In this document: piece after piece, positions 8,727-16,761 of the stretch
Numbering within the stretch: the stretch's first letter is position 1
Layout of the letters: every line of letters starts with the position of its first letter
Assembly (NCBI GenBank): GCA_037139195.1
Contig: JBAXGW010000079.1
Span: 1-18,348 of the forward strand
Direction: 5' to 3'
DNA length: 18,348 nt
From: JBAXGW01 sp037139195
Lineage (GTDB): Bacteria; Bacteroidota; Bacteroidia; Bacteroidales; JAHJDW01
Translations under genes and position numbers: made by a program
Notes under the pieces: generated by a model
Databases searched by the model: none
The model's input: only the letters and a program-made list of their open reading frames with translations
What the model was told of the DNA's origin: nothing

Positions 8727-8748
8727 TACTATTAAAATGCCACCAATT

Positions 8749-9801
8749 ATGAAAAAACTTTCAAGCACCCTACTACTTTGTTTATGGCTTCAAATGTCTT
8801 ATTCTCAGATTACTATCACTGCTCAAGACATGCCAAATGCAAACGAGACTTATAGATTAAGTTCTAAAAATGTAAACAATTTCGATGCAACGCAAACTGG
8901 AGCAAATTATACTTGGGATTATAGCTCTTTAATTGAATCGTCGCAAACTGTTGATACTTTTTATTCTGTTCAAAATACACCTGCAGCATACCAAGTAGCT
9001 TTTAACAACCCTTTCGATACTCCTCATCAGGCAAATATTGCATTGAAACAACCCAATAGATCAATTGCCAACCAGGTTTCGTTTACGGAGGTATTTAATT
9101 ATTACAAAGAAACGTCTTCAAATTATGGTCAGGTTGGTTTTGCATCAAAAATCAATACCGTACCTACGCCAACTAAGTATGACAATATCGAAGTAATATA
9201 TAAATTCCCTACTAATTACGGAGACAAAGACTCTTCAAACTCTTCGTATTCTTTATCAATTCCTTCTTTTGGATACTATGGTGAAGATAGAAAAAGAGTG
9301 AATGAAGTTGATGGTTGGGGATTACTAACTACACCTTACGGCACATTTAACACTTTACGAATTAAATCAACAATCTACATCTCTGATTCTATTTTTTATT
9401 CGCAATACCAAATTGGCAATAGAATTAACAGTACTCAAACTGAATATAAATGGGTAGCAAATGGCTTTGGAGTTCCAATATTGCAAATAAACACTAATCA
9501 ATTTTCTAAAACAGCTATATACATTGACAGTTTACGAAATACATACACTACAGAATATAAGCCTAAAGATATTCTATCAAAGACATATCCAAATCCTGCA
9601 TCTAATATAATTTATTTAGAATTTAACCAAAACGTTGATGGAGAAATTGAAATCTGTAATTTATTAGGAGAAATTATAGCAAGCGAGTATATTATTAATT
9701 TAAATAACATTAAAATTAATTGCGAAAGTTTCGAAAATGGAATGTATATTATTTTATTAAATAAAAAAGCAATATCAAAGATTGCAATTAATAAAAACTA
9801 A
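8749..9801 (+). CDS. T9SS-sorted secreted protein of unknown function
   Basis: A 350-residue exported protein with the ATG at 8749, giving a clean signal peptide (MKKLSSTLLLCLWLQMSYSQ). An in-frame ATG at 8737 would add only four residues and lies almost at the predicted transcript start. The mature part opens with ITITAQDMPNANETY and has a beta-rich, Ser/Thr/Tyr/Asn-rich body with no catalytic motif that I recognise. From about 275 it has a type A T9SS sorting domain: KTYPNPASN, then LLGEII, then ENGMYIILL, ending KIAINKN. It is probably a surface-displayed or secreted T9SS client. Its stop codon overlaps the stop of the convergent protease gene by 3 bases, inside an AT hairpin. Confidence 0.85.
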   Translation: MKKLSSTLLLCLWLQMSYSQITITAQDMPNANETYRLSSKNVNNFDATQTGANYTWDYSSLIESSQTVDTFYSVQNTPAAYQVAFNNPFDTPHQANIALKQPNRSIANQVSFTEVFNYYKETSSNYGQVGFASKINTVPTPTKYDNIEVIYKFPTNYGDKDSSNSSYSLSIPSFGYYGEDRKRVNEVDGWGLLTTPYGTFNTLRIKSTIYISDSIFYSQYQIGNRINSTQTEYKWVANGFGVPILQINTNQFSKTAIYIDSLRNTYTTEYKPKDILSKTYPNPASNIIYLEFNQNVDGEIEICNLLGEIIASEYIINLNNIKINCESFENGMYIILLNKKAISKIAINKN

Positions 9802-9817
9802 GCGTTTTTTATTAATT
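9786..9817. repeat. Symmetric AT-only hairpin over two overlapping convergent stop codons
   Basis: A perfect 12-bp inverted repeat, AATTAATAAAAA (9786-9797) and TTTTTATTAATT (9806-9817), encloses the 8-nt loop CTAAGCGT. The loop contains both stop codons, TAA of the plus-strand gene (9799-9801) and TAG of the minus-strand gene (9800-9798). Each strand reads an A-tract, a loop and a T-tract, so it may act as a minimal bidirectional terminator although the stem has no G-C pairs. A second inverted repeat (GGGTAAT 9821-9827, ATTACCC 9837-9843) lies inside the protease coding end. Confidence 0.6.
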
Positions 9818-11453
9818 TTCGGGTAATCACATTTTTATTACCCTCTGTAATCTTTAAAAAATAAACTCCAGCTAAGCATTTTTCAACGTTGCGTAGGCTC
9901 CAATAGTTATATGAGTTTTGCTTTATACTTTTATTTTCTGAAAACACCAAAGCACCTTTATTATCAAACAACTCAATTTTTAGCGATTGTGTATCCAATG
10001 AAAAATAAATAATATCAATTTTATCATTAAATGGGTTTGGATAAACATTTACTAGGTTAGTAGTGTTTTGTTTATCGATAATAATATTGCTTAGAATCAA
10101 ATTTGCAAAATTAAAATTTGGAATTCCGTATCCATAGAGCGAATCGGGATTTGAATATTGGGAAGCGCTCTTTTTAATAGCATCCATAACTTCAAAATTT
10201 GTTGCCTCTGGATGTGATTGAATCAAACAAGCCGAAAAACCTGCAATCAAAGGAGATGAAAACGATGTTCCGCTTCCTGATGTTACATCTCCACCTGGCG
10301 TTACTGTTATCGTAGAGCGTCCCATTGCAGTTACATCTGGCTTTAATCTTTTATCATAAGATGGTCCAATAGAACTAAAAGAAGCATACATTTTGCTTGC
10401 ATCAACTGCTCCTACAGTTAAAATACTATCAGCATCTGCAGGAGCTCCAACATAACGCCATACTTTTCCACCTTCGTTACCAGCACTATTACATACTAAT
10501 ATTCCTTTTCGAGCGGCTATAGTTGCAGCTATAGAACTTGGAGCAGTTTTACCATTCATATCCGAATATTTGTGATTCATATTGCTATCATTAAAAACAG
10601 TATATCCTAAAGAAGAATTAATTACATCAGCACCAGCACTATCTGCAAAAGCGGCACCAGCAGTCCAGTTATATTCCTCAACAATATATTCAGTTGAACC
10701 ATCTTCCGTTCTAAGCAATAAAAAATTTGCATTTGGCGATGCACCAATAATTTTACCAGACGCAGTTGCAGCTATAATTGACAAAACATTAGTACCATGG
10801 GATCCAGAGGCAACTTGATAAACCTCTGAAGTATTATCAACAAAATTCCATGTAGCTTTTATTTTATTACTGTCGAACAAATGCGACAATTGTGGAATAA
10901 TATTAGCATTATTAAATCCAGCATCTAACACTGCAATAGTTATACCATCGCCTTTTAAACCTATATCGTGAAGTAAATCTCCACCTAACATATTTATTTG
11001 TGTATATGAATCGCCGTAATCAAACTCTTGATTCGAAACTGAATTGTTTTTTGTTTTCAAACCTTTAGATTCCGCGATTGATTTACCATTAATATTGTAT
11101 CCAACAAATTTTATATTCTTAACAAATGTAATATTATACAAAGCGTCAATGCCTGAACTATCTGGTGTGCTAACTACAACAGAATTAAACCATTTAACTT
11201 TACATTTAATTTCAAAACCTCTATTAGCAACACTATCAATACATACTTGTGGAATTGGCAAATCCAAAGAATCAATTCCAATATTTCCTTTTGCTCTACG
11301 TGCTAATGCTTTTGCACTTAAATAATCAGATGGAACAGAAAGCGAATATTCTGTTGCACTTTTATCTTTAAATGAAACTAAAAACAAATATTTTGTCTGA
11401 GAAAAAGACAACGCAGTGTTTGCGATCATTATTAAAGTCAATATATATTTCAT
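9798..11453 (-). CDS. Subtilisin-like (S8) serine protease with T9SS sorting domain
   Basis: A 551-residue secreted serine protease. Signal peptide 1-19 (ends ALSFSQ) is followed by a propeptide-like region to about 150. The S8 catalytic domain (about 165-455) carries the full triad: Asp177 in IAVLDAGF, His219 in GSHGTNV and Ser397 in GTSFSSP, with oxyanion Asn326 in NSAGNEGG. A type A T9SS sorting domain runs from about 468 (NVYPNPFND) to the end (RKLIKNA). It should act outside the cell or on its surface; the substrate is unknown. It is the last gene of a closely packed block and starts with ATG 11 nt after the upstream lipoprotein gene. Its stop overlaps the convergent T9SS gene. Confidence 0.93.
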   Translation of the reverse strand: MKYILTLIMIANTALSFSQTKYLFLVSFKDKSATEYSLSVPSDYLSAKALARRAKGNIGIDSLDLPIPQVCIDSVANRGFEIKCKVKWFNSVVVSTPDSSGIDALYNITFVKNIKFVGYNINGKSIAESKGLKTKNNSVSNQEFDYGDSYTQINMLGGDLLHDIGLKGDGITIAVLDAGFNNANIIPQLSHLFDSNKIKATWNFVDNTSEVYQVASGSHGTNVLSIIAATASGKIIGASPNANFLLLRTEDGSTEYIVEEYNWTAGAAFADSAGADVINSSLGYTVFNDSNMNHKYSDMNGKTAPSSIAATIAARKGILVCNSAGNEGGKVWRYVGAPADADSILTVGAVDASKMYASFSSIGPSYDKRLKPDVTAMGRSTITVTPGGDVTSGSGTSFSSPLIAGFSACLIQSHPEATNFEVMDAIKKSASQYSNPDSLYGYGIPNFNFANLILSNIIIDKQNTTNLVNVYPNPFNDKIDIIYFSLDTQSLKIELFDNKGALVFSENKSIKQNSYNYWSLRNVEKCLAGVYFLKITEGNKNVITRKLIKNA

Positions 11454-11464
11454 AGTATTTATTT

Positions 11465-12241
11465 TTAGAACACTAACCCTTCTAGTTCAGAACTATCATT
11501 TGCTTTCCAATATTTATTTTCAAAATAAAACATCACATCAAATTTCCTTCGATATTTCACTTTAAAATATGGCTTTGAATCTTTGATAATCCCTGCCTCC
11601 GCAGTATAATGCATAATAATTTTTTCATTAACTAATTCTAATGCTGAAGTTATATTTTTAGCCATCCCATTGCCATTTTCTGCTGACCAGCAACTTTCAG
11701 GTATACCATTCATACTATCCTGTGCAAACAACTCCTTAAAAACATACAAATATGAGGAACAAAATCCTGAACCAGTTCCACATGTTTTAATCGCAAAATA
11801 ATCTCCATATTTCATAAAACCATCATAAGAGTTTTCCCAACAACAAGAATAATTACCATGAAAAAACCTTTCTGATTTAACAATTAAATTCTTATTATTT
11901 ATCTCAAAAACAATATGTGTTTCAAATGAATATTTACCACCATAATCAATCAAACACAAAAAACAAGATTGCGCATTAACAACTTTATAATACTTTCCAA
12001 TAGTATCGTTATCTTTAAATAAATGCCAAGATGAATTTGCTGTATCAGTGGTTCTAGAACTAAGTAAAAACTTCAAACCCTCAGATTTTAAAATATATCC
12101 TGAATCCTGATTAAATTTCAAATCACATTTTATAGTGTCAATATTTTCAACACTTGTCGATACAACTTCCTTCCTTTTATCAATCTTACTAGTGCAATTG
12201 AACATCAATATCAATAAAAGAAGCACAATTAGAAGTTTCAT
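11465..12241 (-). CDS. Cysteine-rich putative lipoprotein, function unknown
   Basis: A 258-residue protein I do not recognise. The N-terminus is a hydrophobic Leu/Ile run ending MFNC-TSK, consistent with a lipoprotein signal peptide (lipidated Cys16), although Asn before the cysteine is a weak lipobox. The mature part has eight further cysteines (39, 93, 96, 133, 134, 154, 161, 184), including a CFLC pair (CxxC) and a CCWEN motif; an even number suggests disulfides or a bound cofactor, but no known cofactor motif is evident. It starts with ATG 25 nt after the upstream lipoprotein gene and ends 11 nt before the S8 protease, so it should be co-transcribed. An envelope location facing the periplasm or the surface is inferred. 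Confidence 0.75.
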   Translation of the reverse strand: MKLLIVLLLLILMFNCTSKIDKRKEVVSTSVENIDTIKCDLKFNQDSGYILKSEGLKFLLSSRTTDTANSSWHLFKDNDTIGKYYKVVNAQSCFLCLIDYGGKYSFETHIVFEINNKNLIVKSERFFHGNYSCCWENSYDGFMKYGDYFAIKTCGTGSGFCSSYLYVFKELFAQDSMNGIPESCWSAENGNGMAKNITSALELVNEKIIMHYTAEAGIIKDSKPYFKVKYRRKFDVMFYFENKYWKANDSSELEGLVF

Positions 12242-12266
12242 AAAATATAAATTAACTATTACTCTA

Positions 12267-12956
12267 TCAATGCCCCCAAGCTGTTATTTGCATTTTATAT
12301 TTAACCCCTTTTTTAATGGTTAAATCAGCAGGATTAGTTTCAACGTTGATATATTCCTTATATATTAATCCTATTTTTTTTGCGTATTTTTCAATACTAT
12401 AAATTTTAGAAATAAGATTTAACTGGTCGTTTTGTAAAACCACCAACGTTGAATCAAACGACAAACCATTTACACTTAACTTCTCATTTACATTTTGATA
12501 TTCGTAATCCCAATTTCCCCAAGTATTATACGCATTTCCATTCCAAGTAACACCCTCTTTTACAGGAAAAACAAGTTTAATAAAACGTTCATTTTCTTCT
12601 ACTTTCTCTGCATATTTATCGGTTTTATTTGCAAACCATACGTCTTTCAAATACCAATCGGTTGAATCGTTTTTCTTTTTATAACGTTCAATTCTTATTG
12701 CGCTTCTCCCTTCATTATCAACAAAATACGACTCATTTACTTCGCGTATTTTAAAGTTAAACGTATCTAAATGGCGTGGGTCTTCAACAGGATAAAAATC
12801 ATTCCAAACAATAGAATCTACCTGATATTCAATCCAAGAACCAGTGTCGATTGGAAAATAATTTGTTCCAACATCAACCGATTTAAATACTTCGTCTTTT
12901 TTGCAAGAGAAGGCAATTATAATTATTAACGATATGAATAGTAATATATTTTTCAA
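12267..12956 (-). CDS. Putative lipoprotein, function unknown
   Basis: A 229-residue protein with a lipoprotein signal: MKNILLFISLIIIIAFSC, Cys18 followed by KKDE, the typical Bacteroidota pattern. The rest is hydrophilic and probably beta-rich, with many charged and Trp/Tyr residues (VGTNYFPIDTGSWIEYQVDS near the start). That opening resembles uncharacterised Bacteroidota lipoproteins, but I cannot assign a function. The start codon is TTG and there is no alternative ATG before the signal peptide. TTG overlaps the mnmA stop as TTGA, a 4-base overlap pointing to translational coupling. It precedes the cysteine-rich lipoprotein gene by 25 nt. Confidence 0.78.
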   Translation of the reverse strand: MKNILLFISLIIIIAFSCKKDEVFKSVDVGTNYFPIDTGSWIEYQVDSIVWNDFYPVEDPRHLDTFNFKIREVNESYFVDNEGRSAIRIERYKKKNDSTDWYLKDVWFANKTDKYAEKVEENERFIKLVFPVKEGVTWNGNAYNTWGNWDYEYQNVNEKLSVNGLSFDSTLVVLQNDQLNLISKIYSIEKYAKKIGLIYKEYINVETNPADLTIKKGVKYKMQITAWGH

Positions 12957-14038
12957 CGTATGAATCCTCCTCCAATTATATCTTTTCCTTCATAAAAAAC
13001 GGCTGACTGTCCAGGTGTAATAGCACTAACCGGATTATTAAAAACAACCTCAATTCCCCCATTTTTATTAAAAAGTTTTGCGGCAGTCCCAGGGTCTTTA
13101 TATCTTACCTTTACCAAAACATCCATTCCATCTGTTATTTCAGCATATTTATGCAGATTTACTCCTATTAATTCTGTTGAATCAGAATACAAAGCTTCTT
13201 TTTCCCCAAGAACAACTTCGTTTGTAGATTTCTTTATATCCACAACATAATAAGGAACACCCATTGCAATATCCAAACCCTTTCGTTGACCGATAGTATA
13301 AAATGGCAATCCTTTGTGTTTTCCTAATATTTTACCATTTTTATCTACGAAGTTTCCTTCTGGGAATTGTGCATCAAAATCATCCACTCTGCGCTTCAAA
13401 AAACCTCGGTAGTCGTTATCGGGAATAAAACAGATTTCGTAACTTTCGCTTTTCTTTGCAATAGCGTCGTATCCGCTATTCAATGCCATTTCTTTTATTT
13501 CGGTTTTCGAATAAATATTCAATGGAAACATAGTTCTAGAAAGACTTTGCTGAGTTAAACCCCACAAAACGTAGGACTGATCTTTTATTTCGTCGTTTCC
13601 TTTTGATATATAAAACCTATCCTGGAGCTGATTTATAAACGCGTAGTGACCAGTTGCTATGAACTCGCAATCGAGCATATCGGCTTTACGCAAAAGTGCT
13701 TCCCATTTTATATGAGTATTGCACAATACGCATGGATTTGGTGTTCGGGCGTTTTTATATTCTGAAATAAAATTTGAAATAACGTGCTTTTCAAAATCTT
13801 CGCGCAAATCTAAGATATAATGAGGAAAACCAAGTTGAACGGCTAAATAGCGGGCATCGTTTATTGAATCGAGACTGCAACAACCAGTTTCCTTAGTTGT
13901 TCCACCAAACGAAGCGTAATCCCACACTTTCATAGTAATACCAATTACGTCATAACCCTGCTCGTGTAAAAGCATAGCTGCAACGGAACTATCAACTCCG
14001 CCACTCATTGCAACTAATATCTTTCCGTTTTTGCTCAT
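12953..14038 (-). CDS. mnmA: tRNA-specific 2-thiouridylase MnmA
   Basis: Thiolates uridine 34 in the wobble position of Lys, Glu and Gln tRNAs, using ATP to adenylate the base and a persulfide sulfur. The 361 residues show the PP-loop SGGVDSS (12-18), the catalytic cysteine in NPCVLCN (Cys103), the second cysteine in EICFIPD (Cys203), GHYA and the GQRKGL motif, all expected of MnmA, and the length is normal. The start is ATG, 6 nt after the stop of the YwqK-like gene, and the stop TGA overlaps the TTG start of the next lipoprotein. A cytosolic RNA-modification enzyme is thus embedded in an operon of exported proteins. Confidence 0.96.
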   Translation of the reverse strand: MSKNGKILVAMSGGVDSSVAAMLLHEQGYDVIGITMKVWDYASFGGTTKETGCCSLDSINDARYLAVQLGFPHYILDLREDFEKHVISNFISEYKNARTPNPCVLCNTHIKWEALLRKADMLDCEFIATGHYAFINQLQDRFYISKGNDEIKDQSYVLWGLTQQSLSRTMFPLNIYSKTEIKEMALNSGYDAIAKKSESYEICFIPDNDYRGFLKRRVDDFDAQFPEGNFVDKNGKILGKHKGLPFYTIGQRKGLDIAMGVPYYVVDIKKSTNEVVLGEKEALYSDSTELIGVNLHKYAEITDGMDVLVKVRYKDPGTAAKLFNKNGGIEVVFNNPVSAITPGQSAVFYEGKDIIGGGFIR

Positions 14039-14044
14039 AATTGG

Positions 14045-14875
14045 CTAGTAATAATCTTCTGGATTGTAATTATTTGATGGAGAAGTAGAGTCATTCTTTT
14101 CTAAACTTGGGTCAATTACCGACTCAGGCAATTTAACATTAGAGATACTGTCCCATTTTTTGTATTCCTGTTCTTTTTCTTTTGCAGTTTGCTGCATTAC
14201 GCCTTTAATATAAACTTGCGTTTTGGTTTGTTTTCCTTCTTCATTATATATCAACCACTTTCCTTCTTGTAATGAATTAATATAGTTACCAAATTTATTT
14301 AAATTTCCATTCGGATAATAAATTTTAAAAGTACCTTCAAGCAGACCTTTCACATAAACTGCGTCTAATTTTGGATTTCCATTAATATGATATTGTTTCC
14401 ATGCGCCATCTCTAATGCTATCTTTAAAATAGATTTCTTCAAACAAACTACCTTCGGGGTAATAAGTTTTTGAAACACCATTAAGCTTGTTTTTCTTGTA
14501 GGTTTCTGTTTTTATAATGCCACCTTGCGAGTTATACAAAGTCCAAACCGAATCTTTTAGTTTGTTTTTATAATAGCCCATTGCCTCAATCGAAATACCA
14601 TCTTCATAAAACATTTTCGCTTTGCAATAATCTGCCGTTGAATATGCTAGAATACTAGACACTTTGCCAGATGGGAAATAATATGTAAACTCACCTGTTG
14701 GTTTATCATTTTTAAAGAAACCAACATATTTCACCTTACCATTTTGATGATATTTTTTCCAAAGCCCTTGTTTCCGACCTTGTTTATCCACTTGGTTAAC
14801 GGTATCTTTTTGCGAAAATGCAGCAGATGAAACAATCATCATTGCAAAAACAAAAAACAATCTTATATTTCTCAT
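14045..14875 (-). CDS. Exported MORN/YwqK-like repeat protein
   Basis: A 276-residue protein with the ATG at 14875 and a signal peptide ending SSAAFSQ. A GTG six codons upstream (14893) overlaps the promoter element and is unlikely. The body is made of about six MORN-like repeats of roughly 20-25 residues with the pattern G-x-W/F-x-x-Y-Y/H-x-N/S-G-K (for example HQNGKVKYVGFFKNDK, YPEGSLFEEIYFKD and YPNGNLNKFGNYIN), as in proteins annotated YwqK-family antitoxin. That name is inherited from Bacillus and should not be taken as function; no toxin gene is next to it. The C-terminus is charged and Ser/Asn-rich. It is the first gene of the block with mnmA, two lipoproteins and the S8 protease. Confidence 0.85.
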   Translation of the reverse strand: MRNIRLFFVFAMMIVSSAAFSQKDTVNQVDKQGRKQGLWKKYHQNGKVKYVGFFKNDKPTGEFTYYFPSGKVSSILAYSTADYCKAKMFYEDGISIEAMGYYKNKLKDSVWTLYNSQGGIIKTETYKKNKLNGVSKTYYPEGSLFEEIYFKDSIRDGAWKQYHINGNPKLDAVYVKGLLEGTFKIYYPNGNLNKFGNYINSLQEGKWLIYNEEGKQTKTQVYIKGVMQQTAKEKEQEYKKWDSISNVKLPESVIDPSLEKNDSTSPSNNYNPEDYY

Positions 14876-14892
14876 AGTTTTATTTTCTATCA

Positions 14893-14900
14893 CAAAAATA
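14893..14900 (-). promoter_or_regulatory. Probable promoter -7 element TATTTTTG of the mnmA block
   Basis: On the minus strand TATTTTTG, followed by TGATAG, matches TAnnTTTG and ends 17 nt before the ATG at 14875. A TTG lies 12 nt upstream of it, closer than the usual 17-23, so the -33 element is uncertain. It would drive the five-gene block down to the S8 protease. Confidence 0.55.
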
Positions 14901-15121
14901 ACAATAAGAATGCAAAAAACATATTCTTAAGCGATATATTTTACATTGAAAATTAATTGAGATACAAAGAGCTCTTCATTTCATATTTAAAAAAAACAAC
15001 TCTTAACAATTGTTATATTGACAATTAGAATGGAAAAATCATGAATCCTATTGTACACTTCAAGATTAATATCTTCATTTCAAGATTTATCAAAATGGAT
15101 GACAAAATTAAAAACAGTTAT

Positions 15122-16012
15122 TTACTCTATAACAATTTTTCCAGAACCTAAAAGTTCATTATAGAAAGAAACTCTGTAAAGATATATTCCAGATGTGAAT
15201 TCACTCTTTATAATTTCAAATTGGTTTGAAAATAATTCGCTACGCATTAAACAACCTCTACTGTCAAATATTTCTAATAATGCCTTTTCATTTTTCAACT
15301 CTTTGATTTTTAAAATTGATTTTTCGGTTACAGGATTTGGCCAAACAAATGTATTTTCATCTTGAGACACATCGCTAATGCCCGGGGTAATATAACAATT
15401 TTGATATGATGGATTGTGATAAATCAATATGTTATTTTCGAAATAACAATTTAATTCATAACTATCTCCTCCAACTAAAAGACCATCAAAATGCAACATT
15501 CCATTTTTACTTCCAATTCCTTCAATCCAAGTATCACTTTCTTGACCAAGCGTAAGAGGTGAAAAATGAAATTGTTTTCTATACACACTTGCTATTTGTA
15601 TACTATCAGTTGATGTGAAAACAAAACTTAAAGTTCTTATTAATGGAGAATTAGCATAATTAGTTAATGAAGAAATCAAAACAGTATCTCCTATTTCAAC
15701 TCCAAAATCATAAAGCAAATATTCTTGTTGAGAAGTATCCATTCTATAATACACCTTTTCATCAATAGTTTCGCGAATGTAGCCATAAGCATTCCAATTG
15801 ATTTCTGATTGATCAGTAGATCGAAACACCTTTTTATACGTTTTAAAATCTATTACGGTATCTCCGGCAAATTTTATTGATTCAGAACTAATGGTAAATG
15901 AAGGAAGGTGATAAATAACACTATTCCATTGTTTTGTATTATCGACAATAGTTTGACTAAACCCAATACTAGAGAAAATGAATATAGATAGTAGAATATT
16001 TAACTTTTTCAT
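15122..16012 (-). CDS. T9SS-sorted secreted protein of unknown function
   Basis: A 296-residue exported protein. Signal peptide about 1-19 (MKKLNILLSIFIFSSIGFSQ). The mature part is a beta-rich domain of about 190 residues with no motif that I recognise; it contains the segments DTVIDFKTYKKVFRS and LGQESDTWIEGIGSKNGMLH, a pattern seen in many uncharacterised short Bacteroidota T9SS clients. A type A sorting domain follows from about 218 (FVWPNPVTEK, LLEIFDSRG, FTSGIYLYRV, ending GKIVIE). It has its own promoter and gaps of more than 100 nt on both sides, so it is probably monocistronic. No clear terminator was seen downstream; 15062-15075 has only a 5-bp stem. Confidence 0.85.
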   Translation of the reverse strand: MKKLNILLSIFIFSSIGFSQTIVDNTKQWNSVIYHLPSFTISSESIKFAGDTVIDFKTYKKVFRSTDQSEINWNAYGYIRETIDEKVYYRMDTSQQEYLLYDFGVEIGDTVLISSLTNYANSPLIRTLSFVFTSTDSIQIASVYRKQFHFSPLTLGQESDTWIEGIGSKNGMLHFDGLLVGGDSYELNCYFENNILIYHNPSYQNCYITPGISDVSQDENTFVWPNPVTEKSILKIKELKNEKALLEIFDSRGCLMRSELFSNQFEIIKSEFTSGIYLYRVSFYNELLGSGKIVIE

Positions 16013-16042
16013 ATTTTTAAGATTTATTTAATTTTACGCTCA

Positions 16043-16073
16043 CAAAAATAAAAAAATTAAATATTAATTCCAA
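16043..16073 (-). promoter_or_regulatory. Probable promoter (TTG-N20-TATTTTTG)
   Basis: On the minus strand TTG (16073-16071) and TATTTTTG (16050-16043) are separated by 20 nt, within the spacing usual for Bacteroidota. The element ends 30 nt before the ATG at 16012. It is one of the best-matching promoters in the window. Confidence 0.65.
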
Positions 16074-16133
16074 CTTTAGTGAAAACCATTAAATTTAATA
16101 AATACCAAAATACAAATATTGAAAGAATGCGAA

Positions 16134-16688
16134 TTATTTTAAAACTTCGCTAAAATCGGACAATCCTTCAAAATAATAATCCACAAATTCTGGATATTTT
16201 TTTGCTACGTGGGGATTTGGATTTGCAAAAACTGTAATCATTCCGGCTCGCTTGCCAAATTGCATATCGGATAATGAATCGCCAACCATTATCGATTTTT
16301 TGAAGTTGATATCAGCAAATTGTTTTTTAGCTTTTAACGCCATTCCAATATTCGGTTTACGATACAGCGACTTTTTCTCTTTTAAATCAGGACAGAAATA
16401 CACTTCATCAATCTTTCCACCCTTAGCTTCAATCGCTTTTCGCATGGCAGAATGAATTTCGTGCAAATCAGATTCGGTCATCATTCCCTTGCCTATTCCC
16501 TGTTGATTAGTAACAACCACAATACGATTAAACATTTTTGAAAACGCCACAATTGCATCTACTACGCCAGGCAAAAACTCAAATTGCTCAACCCGCAAAA
16601 CGTAATCATCCACAATGCGTTTATTAATTACTCCATCGCGGTCGAGGAAAAGTGTCCAGGTTTTATCTATTTTTAATGATTTCAACAT
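16134..16688 (-). CDS. gmhB: D-glycero-alpha-D-manno-heptose-1,7-bisphosphate 7-phosphatase-like HAD hydrolase
   Basis: A 184-residue HAD-IIIA phosphatase that by context removes the 7-phosphate of D-glycero-D-manno-heptose 1,7-bisphosphate. HAD motif I is FLDRDGVIN (Asp16 and Asp18), motif II is VVVTNQQGIGKG (Thr60), the RKPNIGM loop holds Lys111 and motif III is MVGDSLSDM (Asp137, Asp141). The zinc-binding loop of E. coli GmhB (C-x-H and C-x-C) is reduced here to FCPD with one cysteine (Cys99), then a short YRKP, so zinc is probably not bound. Other HAD-IIIA enzymes such as histidinol phosphatase are possible, but two neighbouring heptose genes favour GmhB. It starts with ATG 17 nt below a long palindrome and 73 nt after hddC, as the last gene of the heptose operon. 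Confidence 0.85.
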   Translation of the reverse strand: MLKSLKIDKTWTLFLDRDGVINKRIVDDYVLRVEQFEFLPGVVDAIVAFSKMFNRIVVVTNQQGIGKGMMTESDLHEIHSAMRKAIEAKGGKIDEVYFCPDLKEKKSLYRKPNIGMALKAKKQFADINFKKSIMVGDSLSDMQFGKRAGMITVFANPNPHVAKKYPEFVDYYFEGLSDFSEVLK

Positions 16689-16705
16689 TTCTAATCTTTC
16701 AATGA

Positions 16706-16752
16706 CTTCGACTCCGCTCAGTCTGACACAGTCTCTCTGAGCGGAGTCGAAG
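16706..16752. repeat. GC-rich 16-bp palindrome between hddC and gmhB (REP-like)
   Basis: CTTCGACTCCGCTCAG (16706-16721) and CTGAGCGGAGTCGAAG (16737-16752) form a perfect 16-bp stem around a 15-nt loop. It is far richer in G+C than the surroundings. From memory, the GAGCGGAGTCGAAG core resembles short palindromes repeated between genes in many Bacteroidota chromosomes. A run of six T follows on the plus strand, but the flanking genes run on the minus strand, where no T-run follows. No second copy lies in this window. Confidence 0.85.
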
Positions 16753-16761
16753 AGTTTTTTA

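Noticed and set aside
14045..14875. YwqK-like protein as the antitoxin of a toxin-antitoxin pair
   Set aside because: It has a signal peptide, MORN-like repeats and no adjacent toxin; the label is inherited annotation.
15041..15151. Plus-strand frame of 36 codons beginning MNPIVHFK
   Set aside because: AT-rich, overlaps the end of the T9SS gene in antisense, no recognisable similarity or promoter.
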